A DNA stretch of 64,000 bases from Neobacillus bataviensis LMG 21833 (GCF_000307875.1 NZ_AJLS01000057.1:1-64000); one strand, 5' to 3'. Positions 45,467 to 54,399 are shown, numbered from the stretch's first letter. The notes: generated by a model not told the origin, from the letters alone. Translations and numbers: made by a program.

Positions 45467-45483
45467 TTGGCATGAAAATTGCA
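45467..45483 (+). promoter_or_regulatory. Sigma-54 (-24/-12) promoter
   Basis: TTGGCATGAAAATTGCA fits the RpoN consensus TGGCAC-N5-TTGC well, with GG and GC exactly placed. A small dyad GACT-ATAA-AGTC at 45433-45444 upstream is a possible activator half-site. It drives the ureohydrolase and permease genes. Confidence 0.85.
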
Positions 45484-45518
45484 ATCTTTAATAATAGAAA
45501 TCTAAAGGAGGCAATTTT

Positions 45519-46511
45519 ATGTCAAATCAAGATGAAAAGCAATTTTTGAATTTACCTTTTACTGGTATCTGCACTTTTGGGAAATATCCTGTTTGTTCAG
45601 ATATTAACCAACTTGATGCGGATGTAGCCGTTATTGGTGTACCAAATGATATGGGGACTCAATGGAAATCTGGAGCAAGAATGGGTCCAAGAGGGATTCG
45701 TGAAGGATCTACACTTTACAGTTTTGGATTAAATGGTGCTTACGATATTGAAAAAGATATTACGTATTTGGGACCAAGATGGAAAGTGGTAGATTGTGGC
45801 GATGTGGACATGGTTCATGGAGATATGATGCAATGTCATGATAACACAGAAGAAGCCATTAGAAAGATTGTTTCAAAAGGAGCCATGCCGGTTGTATTAG
45901 GCGGAGATCACTCCATTACCATTCCAGTCGGTAAGGCTTTAGAGGAGTTAGGACCTTTTCATGTTATTCAAATCGATGCACATTTGGATTGGGCGGATCA
46001 TCGTTCTGGGCAAAGATATGGGCATGGAAGCTGTATCCGTCGTTTATCTGAAATGGATCATGTTCAGAAAATTTTCCAATTTGGAATTCGAGGAATTTCA
46101 AGCAGTTTGAAGGAAGATGTGGATGCAGCACGAGAATATGGAAGTGTTATTTTATCACCGCGCCAAATTAGGAAAATGGGAATTGAAAGCGTGATCAAAC
46201 TACTTCCAGAAGGAGAAAAATACTATATTACCTTAGATATTGATGGTTTGGATCCATCAGTAGCACCCGGAACAGGTACCCCTTCACCAGGAGGTTTTAT
46301 TTACGACGAAGTAAATGAATTGCTTGAAGGAATTGCTAAAAGAGGAGAAGTGATTGGCTTTGATTTGGTCGAAGTAGCACCACCATATGACCCAGCTGGA
46401 ATGACCGGTCAAGTAGGTGCGCGGCTTGCCTTGGATTTGCTCAGCTTTGTTTTAAAGGAAAAAGAGAACATAGACGATCGCAGGTTAAATAAGGAAGAGG
46501 TTCACTCCTAA
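45519..46511 (+). CDS. Ureohydrolase (agmatinase/guanidinobutyrase type)
   Basis: 330 residues of the arginase/agmatinase fold with all metal-binding motifs: GGDHS, QIDAHLDWAD (DAHxD) and LDIDGLDPSVAPGTGTPSPGG (DxDxxDP). These enzymes hydrolyse guanidino compounds to urea plus an amine using Mn or Ni. AAAGGAGGC precedes the ATG. It is co-transcribed with an NCS1 permease under sigma-54 control, so uptake and breakdown of an external nitrogen compound is the likely job. The exact substrate cannot be told from motifs. Confidence 0.88.
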   Translation: MSNQDEKQFLNLPFTGICTFGKYPVCSDINQLDADVAVIGVPNDMGTQWKSGARMGPRGIREGSTLYSFGLNGAYDIEKDITYLGPRWKVVDCGDVDMVHGDMMQCHDNTEEAIRKIVSKGAMPVVLGGDHSITIPVGKALEELGPFHVIQIDAHLDWADHRSGQRYGHGSCIRRLSEMDHVQKIFQFGIRGISSSLKEDVDAAREYGSVILSPRQIRKMGIESVIKLLPEGEKYYITLDIDGLDPSVAPGTGTPSPGGFIYDEVNELLEGIAKRGEVIGFDLVEVAPPYDPAGMTGQVGARLALDLLSFVLKEKENIDDRRLNKEEVHS

Positions 46512-46550
46512 GATAAGGCACCAAAATACTATATTATAGGGGGCAGGTCT

Positions 46551-47933
46551 ATGAAAATTGAGACAAGAAGCATTGAGTATATTCCAGCCAATGAACGTCA
46601 TGGAAAACCAAGAGGATTGTTTGCAGTTTGGTTTGCTGCAAATATGCATATTACTACACTTGTGACCGGGTCGCTATGTGTCACATTTGGCTTAAATCTT
46701 TTTTGGAGTGTTGTAGCTATTATCGTTGGTAATTTGATAGGAGCCATTTTTATGGCTTCACATTCTGCTCAAGGACCTAAACTCGGTATCCCACAAATGA
46801 TTCAAAGCCGTGCACAATTTGGTGTTATTGGTGCCGTGATTCCCTTAATTCTAGTTATTTTCATGTACTTGGGTTTTTTTGCAAGCAGTGGTTTGTTAGG
46901 TGCACAAGTATTGAGCAGTGCCTTAAACCTAAATTTAACTTTGAGTATCATTGTTCTAAATATTATCACCTTTATCGTGACCATGATTGGTCATGATCTT
47001 ATTCATAAAATGCAAAAGTATTTAACTTGGGTGTTCTTTCTTGTATTCATAGTTGCTACATTTATTGTCTTCCAATTACCCGTTCCGTCAGGAAGCTGGT
47101 CTCCAGCTGAGTTCAATTTACCAATCTTCATGTTAAGTGTTAGTGTGGTAGCAACCTGGCAGATCTCATATGCACCATATGTCGCTGACTACTCTAGGTA
47201 TTTGCCAATTGATACCAATTATTCAAAAACCTTTTGGTATACGTATGCAGGGACTATATTAGGCACTGTTTGGATGATGGTTTTAGGAGTTTTATTGACT
47301 ACGGCCATTCCGAATTTCCTAAGTAATTCCGGCACGAATCTCGCTCATCAGTTTGGAAGTTTTTCGTTTCTTTTATTTGCGGTTATCATCCTAGGCCAGT
47401 TCTCCATCAATGTTTTTAATTTATATGGCGCCTTTATGTCAACCATATCAACAGTTGAGCCTTTTTCAAAAATAAAGGTAACCCCAAAAGTAAGGATGTA
47501 CTTTATTTTTGGAATTGGAACAGTTGGAACTTTGCTGGCTATTTGGGGTCAGGGCAATTTTTTGTCAAATTTTATCAACTTTATCTTATTTATTAGTTAC
47601 TTTTTAATTCCATGGACAGCCATTAACCTCATAGATTTTTACGTCCTGCGTCACGGGGAGTATAGTATTAAAGATATTTTTGATTTAAATGGAAAGTACG
47701 GAAAAGTAAACAAAATTACCGCAATATCGTTCCTCGTATCTATTATCGCTGAAGTTCCATTTATGAACACCTCTTTTTATGTAGGCCCTGGTGCAAAAGC
47801 AATGGGGGGAGCCGATATAGCCTGGATTTTAGGATTGGTGGTTCCATCCGTCCTCTATTATGTATTGATGAAAAGAAAATTGAAGGGTCCGTCCCAGGTA
47901 CCAATTCCGTATGAAGACAGTAAAACTTCTTAA
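46551..47933 (+). CDS. NCS1-family permease (cytosine/purine type)
   Basis: 460 residues with about 12 hydrophobic helices. The N-terminus (RHGKPRGLFAVWFAANMHI) and SYAPYVADYSRYLP are typical of NCS1 nucleobase/cation symporters. GGGGGCAGG precedes the ATG. It lies 39 bp after the ureohydrolase gene in the same sigma-54 operon. Such permeases normally carry cytosine, purines, allantoin or hydantoins; here a guanidino or related substrate is inferred from the partner. Confidence 0.85.
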   Translation: MKIETRSIEYIPANERHGKPRGLFAVWFAANMHITTLVTGSLCVTFGLNLFWSVVAIIVGNLIGAIFMASHSAQGPKLGIPQMIQSRAQFGVIGAVIPLILVIFMYLGFFASSGLLGAQVLSSALNLNLTLSIIVLNIITFIVTMIGHDLIHKMQKYLTWVFFLVFIVATFIVFQLPVPSGSWSPAEFNLPIFMLSVSVVATWQISYAPYVADYSRYLPIDTNYSKTFWYTYAGTILGTVWMMVLGVLLTTAIPNFLSNSGTNLAHQFGSFSFLLFAVIILGQFSINVFNLYGAFMSTISTVEPFSKIKVTPKVRMYFIFGIGTVGTLLAIWGQGNFLSNFINFILFISYFLIPWTAINLIDFYVLRHGEYSIKDIFDLNGKYGKVNKITAISFLVSIIAEVPFMNTSFYVGPGAKAMGGADIAWILGLVVPSVLYYVLMKRKLKGPSQVPIPYEDSKTS

Positions 47934-47973
47934 ATTTAGTTATGTAATGAAAAAGAAAATAGAATGATTTTTA

Positions 47974-48014
47974 AGGGGTAGGGAGAGCGGGAATGCCTTT
48001 TCTACCCTATTTTG
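47974..48014 (+). terminator. Terminator of the sigma-54 operon
   Basis: AGGGGTAGG pairs with CTACCCT across about 20 nt, followed by ATTTTG. A second hairpin lies at 48095. Confidence 0.6.
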
Positions 48015-48493
48015 TTCACTAATTTCATATATTTCATCAGTAGAAGTGATTGAAAAGTAAAACTGAATATCTATTTTAGAGTAGATAATTTTGAAGCGAA
48101 ATCGCATATGATTTCGCTTTTCATTTTTTTAGCTGGTTCATTAAGTATTGAACACTTTAAATCAAATGGTTAAAGCGACCGAAAAGTGACATAACTTCAA
48201 CTTTTTTAATAAAGGTGTCTATTTTTATTTTTTTCCAGTATAACGTAGGATAAGATTGTCTTGCTATTGAATCATCACCTACTACTAAAAGGCAAAAGCA
48301 ACCAAAATGGTTATGATGAAGCCTCCAAATAAAGCCCATTTATAAAAAGATTTTTTCGGATTTTAATATTAGGGATATTTGAGGTAATTTAGAATGGGAA
48401 TAAAGAGGTTATACCATGATTTTACATTTATTCACACCTAGTGAAAGCTACACTGGTAATACCCCTTGATACTTATTTAGCATTACCTTGACC
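48015..48493. other. Spacer with a second terminator
   Basis: AGCGAAATC/GATTTCGCTTTT at 48095-48121 is a good terminator. A minus-strand stretch near 48297-48370 (KSFYKWALFGGFIITILVAFAF) looks like the last helix of a lost membrane protein, but it has no start. Confidence 0.4.
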
Positions 48494-48883
48494 CTATGAG
48501 ACTTCATTTCCTGTTTTTCCACTATACATGTGTTTATGAGGTTTGTATCCATTAATAGTCGTTGTTCCTTTAAATTCATGATAATGACCACCACAAGGAA
48601 TATCAATTGCGGGCCCTGTAGTTCCTTCAATTCGGTGTTCATGTCCATCAAAAAAAGAAGTGATCGTAAAGTAACGATGAACATGTGGAACCCCACTTGG
48701 AGCCGGTTCAGTCCTTCCTAGATAATCATGGCGATGATCGTCATCAAAGGAAGTAAACCCACTAAATCCATGAATGTGAACCCGTCGACCGTCCAAAGAA
48801 GTCACGTAAAGAACATGAGAATGGTCCCCATTTAAACTCACATCGTTTGATTCATAAATAAAACCGGTGATCGGGATTTGCAT
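48494..48883 (-). CDS. ymaF: YmaF-like His-rich protein
   Basis: 129 residues made of repeats with paired His residues: DHSHVLYV, HIHGF, DDDHRHDYLGRT, PHVHRYF, DGHEHRIEGTTGPAI, GHYHEFKGTTT and PHKHMYSGKTG. This is the YmaF family of B. subtilis, whose His-rich repeats suggest metal binding or a spore/coat role. GAGGGGGAG is just before the ATG. Likely monocistronic. Confidence 0.85.
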   Translation of the reverse strand: MQIPITGFIYESNDVSLNGDHSHVLYVTSLDGRRVHIHGFSGFTSFDDDHRHDYLGRTEPAPSGVPHVHRYFTITSFFDGHEHRIEGTTGPAIDIPCGGHYHEFKGTTTINGYKPHKHMYSGKTGNEVS

Positions 48884-49150
48884 CTTAAACTCCCCCTCGA
48901 AAATTAATAATTCACTTTAAATGTATGAGGAACAAAGTTAAATAATGAGATCTTCTTTTACTAAGTCCCGCCAAATAGAAATAGGATGGCGATTAAAAAA
49001 GAGGTTTAAGGTTCTTTGCCATAAAATGATGGTTCATATGACATTATTGATCAAACAACTACCATAATGAATGGAAATAAATTAATTATTTTTGTAAACA
49101 ATAAAATGGGTGTTATTTTTAACACAAAACTAATGGAAAGGTGGTCTGAC

Positions 49151-49306
49151 ATGAAAAAAGATACATATTCAAAAGGAGATCCAACTATTGCAGAGGGGAT
49201 AAATACAGAGGATAAGCTAAATAGAGATGCAACTCAGGCGGAAATCGAGAAGGGAGAATCGACAAATGTAACTGTTTTATCTTTGGATGAAAACGATCCT
49301 AGCTAA
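49151..49306 (+). CDS. Small acidic hypothetical protein
   Basis: 51 residues (MKKDTYSKGDPTIAEGINTEDKLNRDATQAEIEKGES...), hydrophilic and probably unstructured. The ATG at 49151 follows AAAGGTGGT; the longer start at 49067 lacks a ribosome-binding site. Small spore- or stress-type proteins look like this. Function not known. Confidence 0.5.
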   Translation: MKKDTYSKGDPTIAEGINTEDKLNRDATQAEIEKGESTNVTVLSLDENDPS

Positions 49307-49376
49307 TACGGTTTAAAGGTAACCATATTGGCAGAGCTAAAATTACCACTTGTGTTTTAACAAAAGGAGGACCACA

Positions 49377-49643
49377 ATGTCTAGTCCTAATGATCTTTCT
49401 ATACAAAAGAATATGGAAAATATTTTTAATACTACATGTGGAACGTGGCAAAATTGTACAGAGTCAAACATCCAATTATTCTTAGAACAATGCCTAGAAC
49501 ATAATATAGATCCGCAATATTGTATGAGTTGGGTGGAACAACATAAATCACATATATCTGACTGGCAAGTTATTTCAAAAGTCTCTCTTGACTGGGTTAA
49601 TCAGCATACTTCAACTGGATCCCCCATTTCGTTTACTGAATAG
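49377..49643 (+). CDS. Small hypothetical protein
   Basis: 88 residues from the ATG at 49377, 7 nt after AAAGGAGG. Trp- and Cys-containing (CGTWQNC, CLEHNIDPQYCMSWVEQH). No domain recognised. It is followed by a hairpin at 49653. Confidence 0.6.
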   Translation: MSSPNDLSIQKNMENIFNTTCGTWQNCTESNIQLFLEQCLEHNIDPQYCMSWVEQHKSHISDWQVISKVSLDWVNQHTSTGSPISFTE

Positions 49644-49652
49644 AATCTAGTC

Positions 49653-49679
49653 AGTGGAGAGAATATTCAACTCTCCACT
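49653..49679 (+). terminator. Hairpin terminator
   Basis: AGTGGAGAG and CTCTCCACT form a perfect 9-bp stem around a 9-nt loop. The T-run after it is weak. Confidence 0.55.
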
Positions 49680-49727
49680 TAATTACAATTTCAAAAAATG
49701 TTACATGAAAGTCTAATTTAAATTTTG

Positions 49728-49780
49728 TGGTCAGACCCCCGGTGGACTAAAGCTTTAACTTTCCGGGGAATTTACATCTT
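49728..49780. repeat. GTCAGACCCC-family repeat copy
   Basis: GTCAGACCCCCGGTGGACTAA is followed by a partly complementary CTTTCCGGGG arm. It is related to the palindrome at 7318 and the fragment at 3613, but more decayed. Confidence 0.55.
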
Positions 49781-49903
49781 ACCAGAATGTTGATAGCTTT
49801 GTTTGATCTCAATGCTCCGCCTAAATTAGGAGGAGCGTGAATTTCTCTCATGCTCCATTTCCATTTGTCGAAATAAGTTTCTTAGTGGTTGTATATCAAC
49901 TAA

Positions 49904-50259
49904 TTAATGAATTAAATGATGGAATGCCACCATCACTAATTGATAGGTTTCGTAGGTCGCTTTATAATTCACTATTTCTGAATCCGTGTGTTCGTGGAGA
50001 TATCCTACGGAAAGATTCACAGACGGGATACCAAATTCGGCGAAAACCTTGGCATCACTTAATCCGCCAAGAGTTATTTTCCAATCATTCATGCCGGCCA
50101 TTTGTCCTGCTTTTTCAAGTAGTTGTCCAAATTCTACTGGGCAGAATGGATACAGATTAGCAAATGAAGTGATAATATCCCGTTCACCTCGACGATCAAT
50201 CACAATCGCGCCTGCTACATCCTCAAGGAAATCTTGATCTATATTCCTAGATCCAACAC
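49904..50259 (-). pseudogene. C-terminal part of a split M20/M42-type peptidase
   Basis: Codons from about GSRNIDQDFLEDVAGAIVIDRRG to the stop at 49904 form the C-terminal third of a zinc aminopeptidase-like protein, including GGLSDAKVFAEFGIPSVNLSVGYLHEHTDSE, the usual final metal/His motif. The remaining gene lies at 54515-55445. The two pieces are separated by the 4,255-bp cassette and share its 7-bp duplication, so this was one gene before insertion. Confidence 0.85.
50253..50259. repeat. Target-site duplication, left copy
   Basis: CCAACAC abuts the left cassette end. The same 7 bp abut the right end at 54515-54521. Removing the cassette and one copy rejoins the peptidase gene at ...GCVGS.... 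Confidence 0.85.
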
Positions 50260-50315
50260 TGATTACGGCCATTGAAATGTACCACCTCTGACATAGTGTT
50301 TACCACTGCAATCCA
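50260..50315 (+). repeat. Left terminal inverted repeat of the cassette
   Basis: Begins TGATTACGGCCATTGAAATG and continues with TGTACCA at 50279 and TTTACCA at 50299 as spaced sub-repeats. It matches the right end in inverse orientation with few mismatches over about 35 bp. Confidence 0.8.
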
Positions 50316-50621
50316 TCTGCTGATAAAAGATATAAAACCATAGTTTTGAGAATCAAAATGTTATAAAAAATTGATTGACTTTCAATAAGATCAGTCTTCT
50401 GCAAACGGTCCAGATTAACTCTTGTATTACGTAGTAGAATGATACTGCGCAGCAATGATTTCCATAATTATGTAAAATCAGAACAAAAATCTTCTATTTT
50501 CTGGTATGATTTTTATATAAAGATACCTTAGATTGTGAAAAGTTTCACTTAAAGTAACGAAGCAGATAGAGTTGTAGAAGATTAAGGGTATAAGGAGAGA
50601 GAATACATAACTACAAAATAT

Positions 50622-51098
50622 GTGAATTGGGGAAAAGCAAAAGTAAAATTAACTTGGAATCGTGATAAACAACCCCCACCAAGAGAACTAATAACAAGTG
50701 TTCATGGATGTTGTTTTAAGGATGATAATCTATTATTAGTTAATTTAAACCATAGAGGTTGGGACTTCCCAGGTGGTCATATTGAGTATGAAGAAAACCC
50801 TGAAGAATGTTTAAAGCGTGAAGCATATGAAGAAGGTTATGTTACAGGGACTTGCTCTCTTTTAGGTTATATTATAGTTGACCACAATGAAAACCCAAAC
50901 TGGGATGAAAATAGTCCTTACCCTAAAGTAGGTTATCAAGTTTTTTATCGTATGGACATTGACCAATTACATGACTTTAAAGCCAAGTATGAGGCAGAAG
51001 AGAGAATTCTTATTAATCCAATTGAAGTAACAGAATATTATCATGATTGGAACGAACTGTACCAAGAAATACTTGATTATGCTTTAAGACAAAGGTAA
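50622..51098 (+). CDS. Nudix hydrolase, start codon apparently mutated
   Basis: 158 residues from the GTG at 50622. The Nudix box is complete: G-G-H-I-E-Y-E-E...R-E-A-Y-E-E-G-Y, with WDFPGGHIE and a conserved NLNHRGW before it. Such enzymes hydrolyse nucleoside diphosphate derivatives. The best ribosome-binding site (AAGGAG at 50592) points at 50607, where the frame begins ATA-ACT-ACA-AAA-TAT-GTG. Family members typically begin MTTKYVNWGK, so ATG probably changed to ATA. Translation may use the GTG inefficiently. It is the first gene inside the cassette. Confidence 0.85.
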   Translation: MNWGKAKVKLTWNRDKQPPPRELITSVHGCCFKDDNLLLVNLNHRGWDFPGGHIEYEENPEECLKREAYEEGYVTGTCSLLGYIIVDHNENPNWDENSPYPKVGYQVFYRMDIDQLHDFKAKYEAEERILINPIEVTEYYHDWNELYQEILDYALRQR

Positions 51099-51099
51099 T

Positions 51100-51353
51100 G
51101 TGACATCAATAAAGCAAGCTTATGCAAGCTCGTTTCTTGTTGTGTTAACGGAGTGCTTTAGTTTAGGAGCTGTTGCAATGGCAGTTCCTACCGTTGTTGA
51201 AGAAAGAGGTGTTTCATGTATGCTTTCTAATGAACAATTGCGGTAACATTGGATGAGTTGAAATCTATCGCTGATGTGCTTGGTGTCAAGTTTGAGCAGG
51301 CATTTATTTTACCAGATGGTGATGAGATAAAGACAGGCAATGAGGGGGTTTAA
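51100..51353 (+). pseudogene. Short gene relics inside the cassette
   Basis: A 48-codon frame from GTG 51100 (SIKQAYASSFLVVLTECFSLGAVAM...) ends at 51246. A second frame (TLDELKSIADVLGVKFEQAFIL) to 51353 looks like the C-terminal helix pair of an XRE-type repressor. Neither has a convincing start. They are probably remains of a regulator that preceded the 77-aa gene. Confidence 0.4.
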
Positions 51354-51359
51354 TCAGTA

Positions 51360-51593
51360 TTGAAAATCATAAAAATAAATGATGTTGATTACACAGTCTT
51401 CACCGCTAATGAAGGTATTGCTAAATCACAACCCCACATTATTGAAATACTTTCTGGGACTGTGCCAGAAGGTAAACAGCTTAGCTTATTGAAAGAATAT
51501 CTTGAGCAGAATGATATTGTGCCGATAAAAGGGGCAACTACATATTGGTGTATAGATAAGGTTCTTAAGCTTGACTCAAGCAAAGAAGATTAA
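51360..51593 (+). CDS. Small hypothetical protein of the cassette
   Basis: 77 residues from a TTG at 51360 (MKIIKINDVDYTVFTANEGIAKSQPHIIEILSGTVPEGKQ...), an alpha/beta profile with no known domain. The ribosome-binding site is poor (GAGGGGG about 12 nt upstream). It directly precedes the membrane pair and could be its regulator or immunity factor; this rests on position only. Confidence 0.45.
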   Translation: MKIIKINDVDYTVFTANEGIAKSQPHIIEILSGTVPEGKQLSLLKEYLEQNDIVPIKGATTYWCIDKVLKLDSSKED

Positions 51594-51633
51594 AACTCTA
51601 CTACAGTAATAAACTATGAGGGAAGGTAATCAC

Positions 51634-52494
51634 ATGTTTAATGCAAAGTTAAGAAAAAATGCAATCGACAATTATAATGCAGCGGTTGAACGTTATGAAA
51701 AAGTCGCCAATGATTTAGGTGAAAATACGAATGTTCTTTATAAAGAGCGTGAAAAAGCTTTAAAACTTGTTAAATTAATAGAAGAACGAATTAATAAATT
51801 AGCAAACACTCCAAAGGAATTCAAAGTAATACTTAAAAAAATTGAAATTGAAGTGGAAAATTTTAAGACAAAACAACAAGAAATTAAAAAGGCAGAAGTT
51901 GAAGCAAAAGCAGCTGCTGGAGGTTCTGGAGCGGGTGCAACTTTAAGTGCTCTTGGAGTTGCTGTAGCGACAATGGGTCCAACAGCAGCAATGGGCATTG
52001 CCACTACTTTTGGAGTTGCATCAACAGGTACTGCTATCTCTACTTTATCAGGAGCCGCTGCGACTAATGCTGCATTGGCATGGCTTGGTGGTGGTGCATT
52101 AGCAGCTGGTGGTGGTGGAATGAGTGCAGGTAGTGCATTCCTCGCACTAGCAGGACCAGTAGGTTGGACAATTGCTGGTGTTATGCTTGCAGGTTCGGTT
52201 GGTTCAGGCTTGTTTGCCAGTCATAAAAACAAAAAAACTGCGAATAAGCTAATTGCTGAGAGAGAAAATCTCGAGAAAATAATTAGAAAATTTGACAATA
52301 TGAACTCAGAAGTCAAGGCATTGGTGGAAACTACCAACACTCAAATTACTGGAGTATCTAAGGCAGAGAAAGCTTTGATTGGAAGTGATTATAGTCAATT
52401 CTCCAAAGATGAAAAACTACAAGCTGGATTGCTTATGAATTCAATTTTAACTTTGGTACAACTAATCAATAAGGAGCTAAAAATAGATGCTTAG
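51634..52494 (+). CDS. Glycine-rich membrane protein A of the cassette pair
   Basis: 286 residues from the ATG at 51634 (GGGAAGG 7 nt upstream). Residues about 1-90 form a charged coiled coil. Residues about 95-195 are a long Gly/Ala-rich hydrophobic hairpin (GAGATLSALGVAVATMGPTAAMG..., GGGALAAGGGGMSAGSAFLALAGPVGWTIAGVMLAG). The C-terminus returns to a charged coiled coil. This profile fits membrane insertion or pore formation, as in colicin-like or abortive-infection membrane proteins. It overlaps gene B by 8 bp. No named family is recognised. Confidence 0.65.
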   Translation: MFNAKLRKNAIDNYNAAVERYEKVANDLGENTNVLYKEREKALKLVKLIEERINKLANTPKEFKVILKKIEIEVENFKTKQQEIKKAEVEAKAAAGGSGAGATLSALGVAVATMGPTAAMGIATTFGVASTGTAISTLSGAAATNAALAWLGGGALAAGGGGMSAGSAFLALAGPVGWTIAGVMLAGSVGSGLFASHKNKKTANKLIAERENLEKIIRKFDNMNSEVKALVETTNTQITGVSKAEKALIGSDYSQFSKDEKLQAGLLMNSILTLVQLINKELKIDA

Positions 52495-53983
52495 TGAACA
52501 GTCTATTGATAATAATGTTGAACAAGGGATTGCTTCATATGTCGATTATTTAAATAATATCCGATTAACAGATCTGATGAATACATTAGAATCAATTCTT
52601 ACTAGTGAAACAGATAAATTATCAGACTTAGCTACTAAATCAGCAAATGCATTATCAAATCTAGATTGGGCGAAAACAGAAATCGATAATCTTATCAATA
52701 ATAATCGTGGTGGAGATACTGGAGTACATGGTTTTATTTCAGAGTTTGCTGAAACGGGTATAAGAAATGCAAGAGATGTTTATCAAGGACTACAGAAAAG
52801 TGTAGTCCTATTAAATGATAATGGACCTGCAGATATTCTACTTCAAGGCAAAGAAGTGCAAATGAAGTTTTATGCCAATATCTTAGAAGAGATTAAGCAA
52901 GCATCCGATTATGATAAAATGAGTATGATTTTTCCAAAAGACCATGTGGAAGTCATAGAAAAAATTATGAGCGGAGCAAAATCTGTAGAATTTAATGGAA
53001 ATATCTTGTCTAACTCCCAAATCAATAATATTAGAAAAGCCATTGAAGATGAGAGTGCTCTGCGTGGCGTTTCTTATGATAAATGGTTGGAATCATCAGT
53101 TCTTGAATATAAAGATGTTCAAAAAGGAACAATTGACCAAACGTTATCAGGGGAAGTAAATGACATAAATAAGCAAACTGCTCAACAAAAATCTGATATT
53201 AAAAAAGAAGCGGATAGCGATAGATTAAGCGCCCAACAAGAAGCACAACCAAGTTTCGGAGAAGCATCTAAAGTTGCTGGAATAGGTGCAGCAGTACAAG
53301 GTGGGTTCAATCTAGGGATCTTTGTCTATCAAAGGCATAAAGATGGAAAAGAAGTCTGGGATTTTGATATTGAAGATTGGAAAGAGTGTGGAGTCAGTAC
53401 AGCTAAAGGTGTTTTTAAAGGTGGAATTTCTGGATATGCAATATATGGATTAACCAACGTTTGTCACCTTGCTGCACCAAGTGCTGGTGCAATTACTTCA
53501 GGAACTTTTGGGTTAAGTAATGCCATTGTCAAATATAGAAAAGGTGATGTTGATAGAGATGGATTTATTGATTTATTAACACTAAATGCCATTGATGCAA
53601 CAGGTGCTGCTATTGGTGCTGCTATAGGACAAGCAGTTATACCAATTCCAGTTGTTGGTGCTTTGGTTGGCTCAATCGTTGCAACCACAGCACTAAGTCT
53701 TGGAAAAGGTGTCCTAAGCAAACACGAAATAGAAGTTATTAATCTTTATCAAGAAAAAATTAATGCATTTGTTGATAAATTGGACAAAGAATACCAAGTA
53801 AAACTAGATGAGCTTTTGAATAAATATCATAAACTCGGGGAATTGCAGCAATACTCGTTTGACTTCAATATCAATGTTCAGCTAAGATTTGTTTCTTCTA
53901 TTAATTTAGCGAAGTCAGTAGGAGTACCAGAGAAAAGTATTCTCAAAAATGAAGATGAAATTGATGAATACTTTCTATGTTGA
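52487..53983 (+). CDS. Glycine-rich membrane protein B of the cassette pair
   Basis: 498 residues. A helical, hydrophilic first 260 residues (KTEIDNLINNN, a GTIDQTLSGEV stretch) is followed by a membrane region with two Gly/Ala-rich segments (GEASKVAGIGAAVQGGFNLGIFVYQ and DATGAAIGAAIGQAVIPIPVVGALVGSIVATTAL) and a charged coiled-coil tail. The AAGGAG ribosome-binding site lies inside gene A, and ATG 52487 overlaps its stop. A and B look like a two-subunit membrane-active system. The role is unknown; toxin, abortive infection or membrane remodelling are possible. Confidence 0.65.
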   Translation: MLSEQSIDNNVEQGIASYVDYLNNIRLTDLMNTLESILTSETDKLSDLATKSANALSNLDWAKTEIDNLINNNRGGDTGVHGFISEFAETGIRNARDVYQGLQKSVVLLNDNGPADILLQGKEVQMKFYANILEEIKQASDYDKMSMIFPKDHVEVIEKIMSGAKSVEFNGNILSNSQINNIRKAIEDESALRGVSYDKWLESSVLEYKDVQKGTIDQTLSGEVNDINKQTAQQKSDIKKEADSDRLSAQQEAQPSFGEASKVAGIGAAVQGGFNLGIFVYQRHKDGKEVWDFDIEDWKECGVSTAKGVFKGGISGYAIYGLTNVCHLAAPSAGAITSGTFGLSNAIVKYRKGDVDRDGFIDLLTLNAIDATGAAIGAAIGQAVIPIPVVGALVGSIVATTALSLGKGVLSKHEIEVINLYQEKINAFVDKLDKEYQVKLDELLNKYHKLGELQQYSFDFNINVQLRFVSSINLAKSVGVPEKSILKNEDEIDEYFLC

Positions 53984-53984
53984 T

Positions 53985-54040
53985 TTGTTCCCACACACGA
54001 GTTGGATATGTTCCCGCAAACGACCATCAATAAAAATGGG
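53985..54040 (-). repeat. Relic of another IS21-type end
   Basis: On the minus strand TGCGGGAACATATCC and GTGTGGGAACAAATC are spaced sub-repeats typical of the ends of IS21-like elements. They begin right after the stop of gene B. No matching partner end or transposase is present, so an IS was probably lost here. Confidence 0.55.
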
Positions 54041-54131
54041 GCATAAAAATTCGATTTTGATAGCTATCCTGACCTCTCAAGGCATGTTGAGTGTGGAAAC
54101 ATTCTAATAAAATTAATGACGGTTAAACCAT

Positions 54132-54172
54132 AAAACGGCATCGGAAAGTACTGTTTACCAATGCCGTTTTTG
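54132..54172 (+). terminator. Terminator inside the cassette
   Basis: AAAACGGCAT pairs with ATGCCGTTTT, followed by T. It is downstream of the membrane pair. Confidence 0.75.
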
Positions 54173-54353
54173 CCTCTTAAATAACCACGGTGAACCATAC
54201 CACAAGTTAGGTAAGGTTGAAGAATTTCAATCTTAATTAATTAATCGCCAGTTTTCTGAAAAAGTTTATAAGTTAAACATTGATTGCTGAATAGTACAAC
54301 GATACTATTCAATAGAAAATGATCTTTCACAATCGGCGTGATTGCGGAAGATC

Positions 54354-54399
54354 AAAAGCCTAATTCTTCGGTAAAATAAGGAGGAATTAGGCTTTTTTA
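54354..54399 (+). terminator. Second terminator inside the cassette
   Basis: AAAGCCTAATTC pairs with GAATTAGGCTTTTTT across about 17 nt. It protects sequence downstream from read-through near the right end. Confidence 0.75.
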
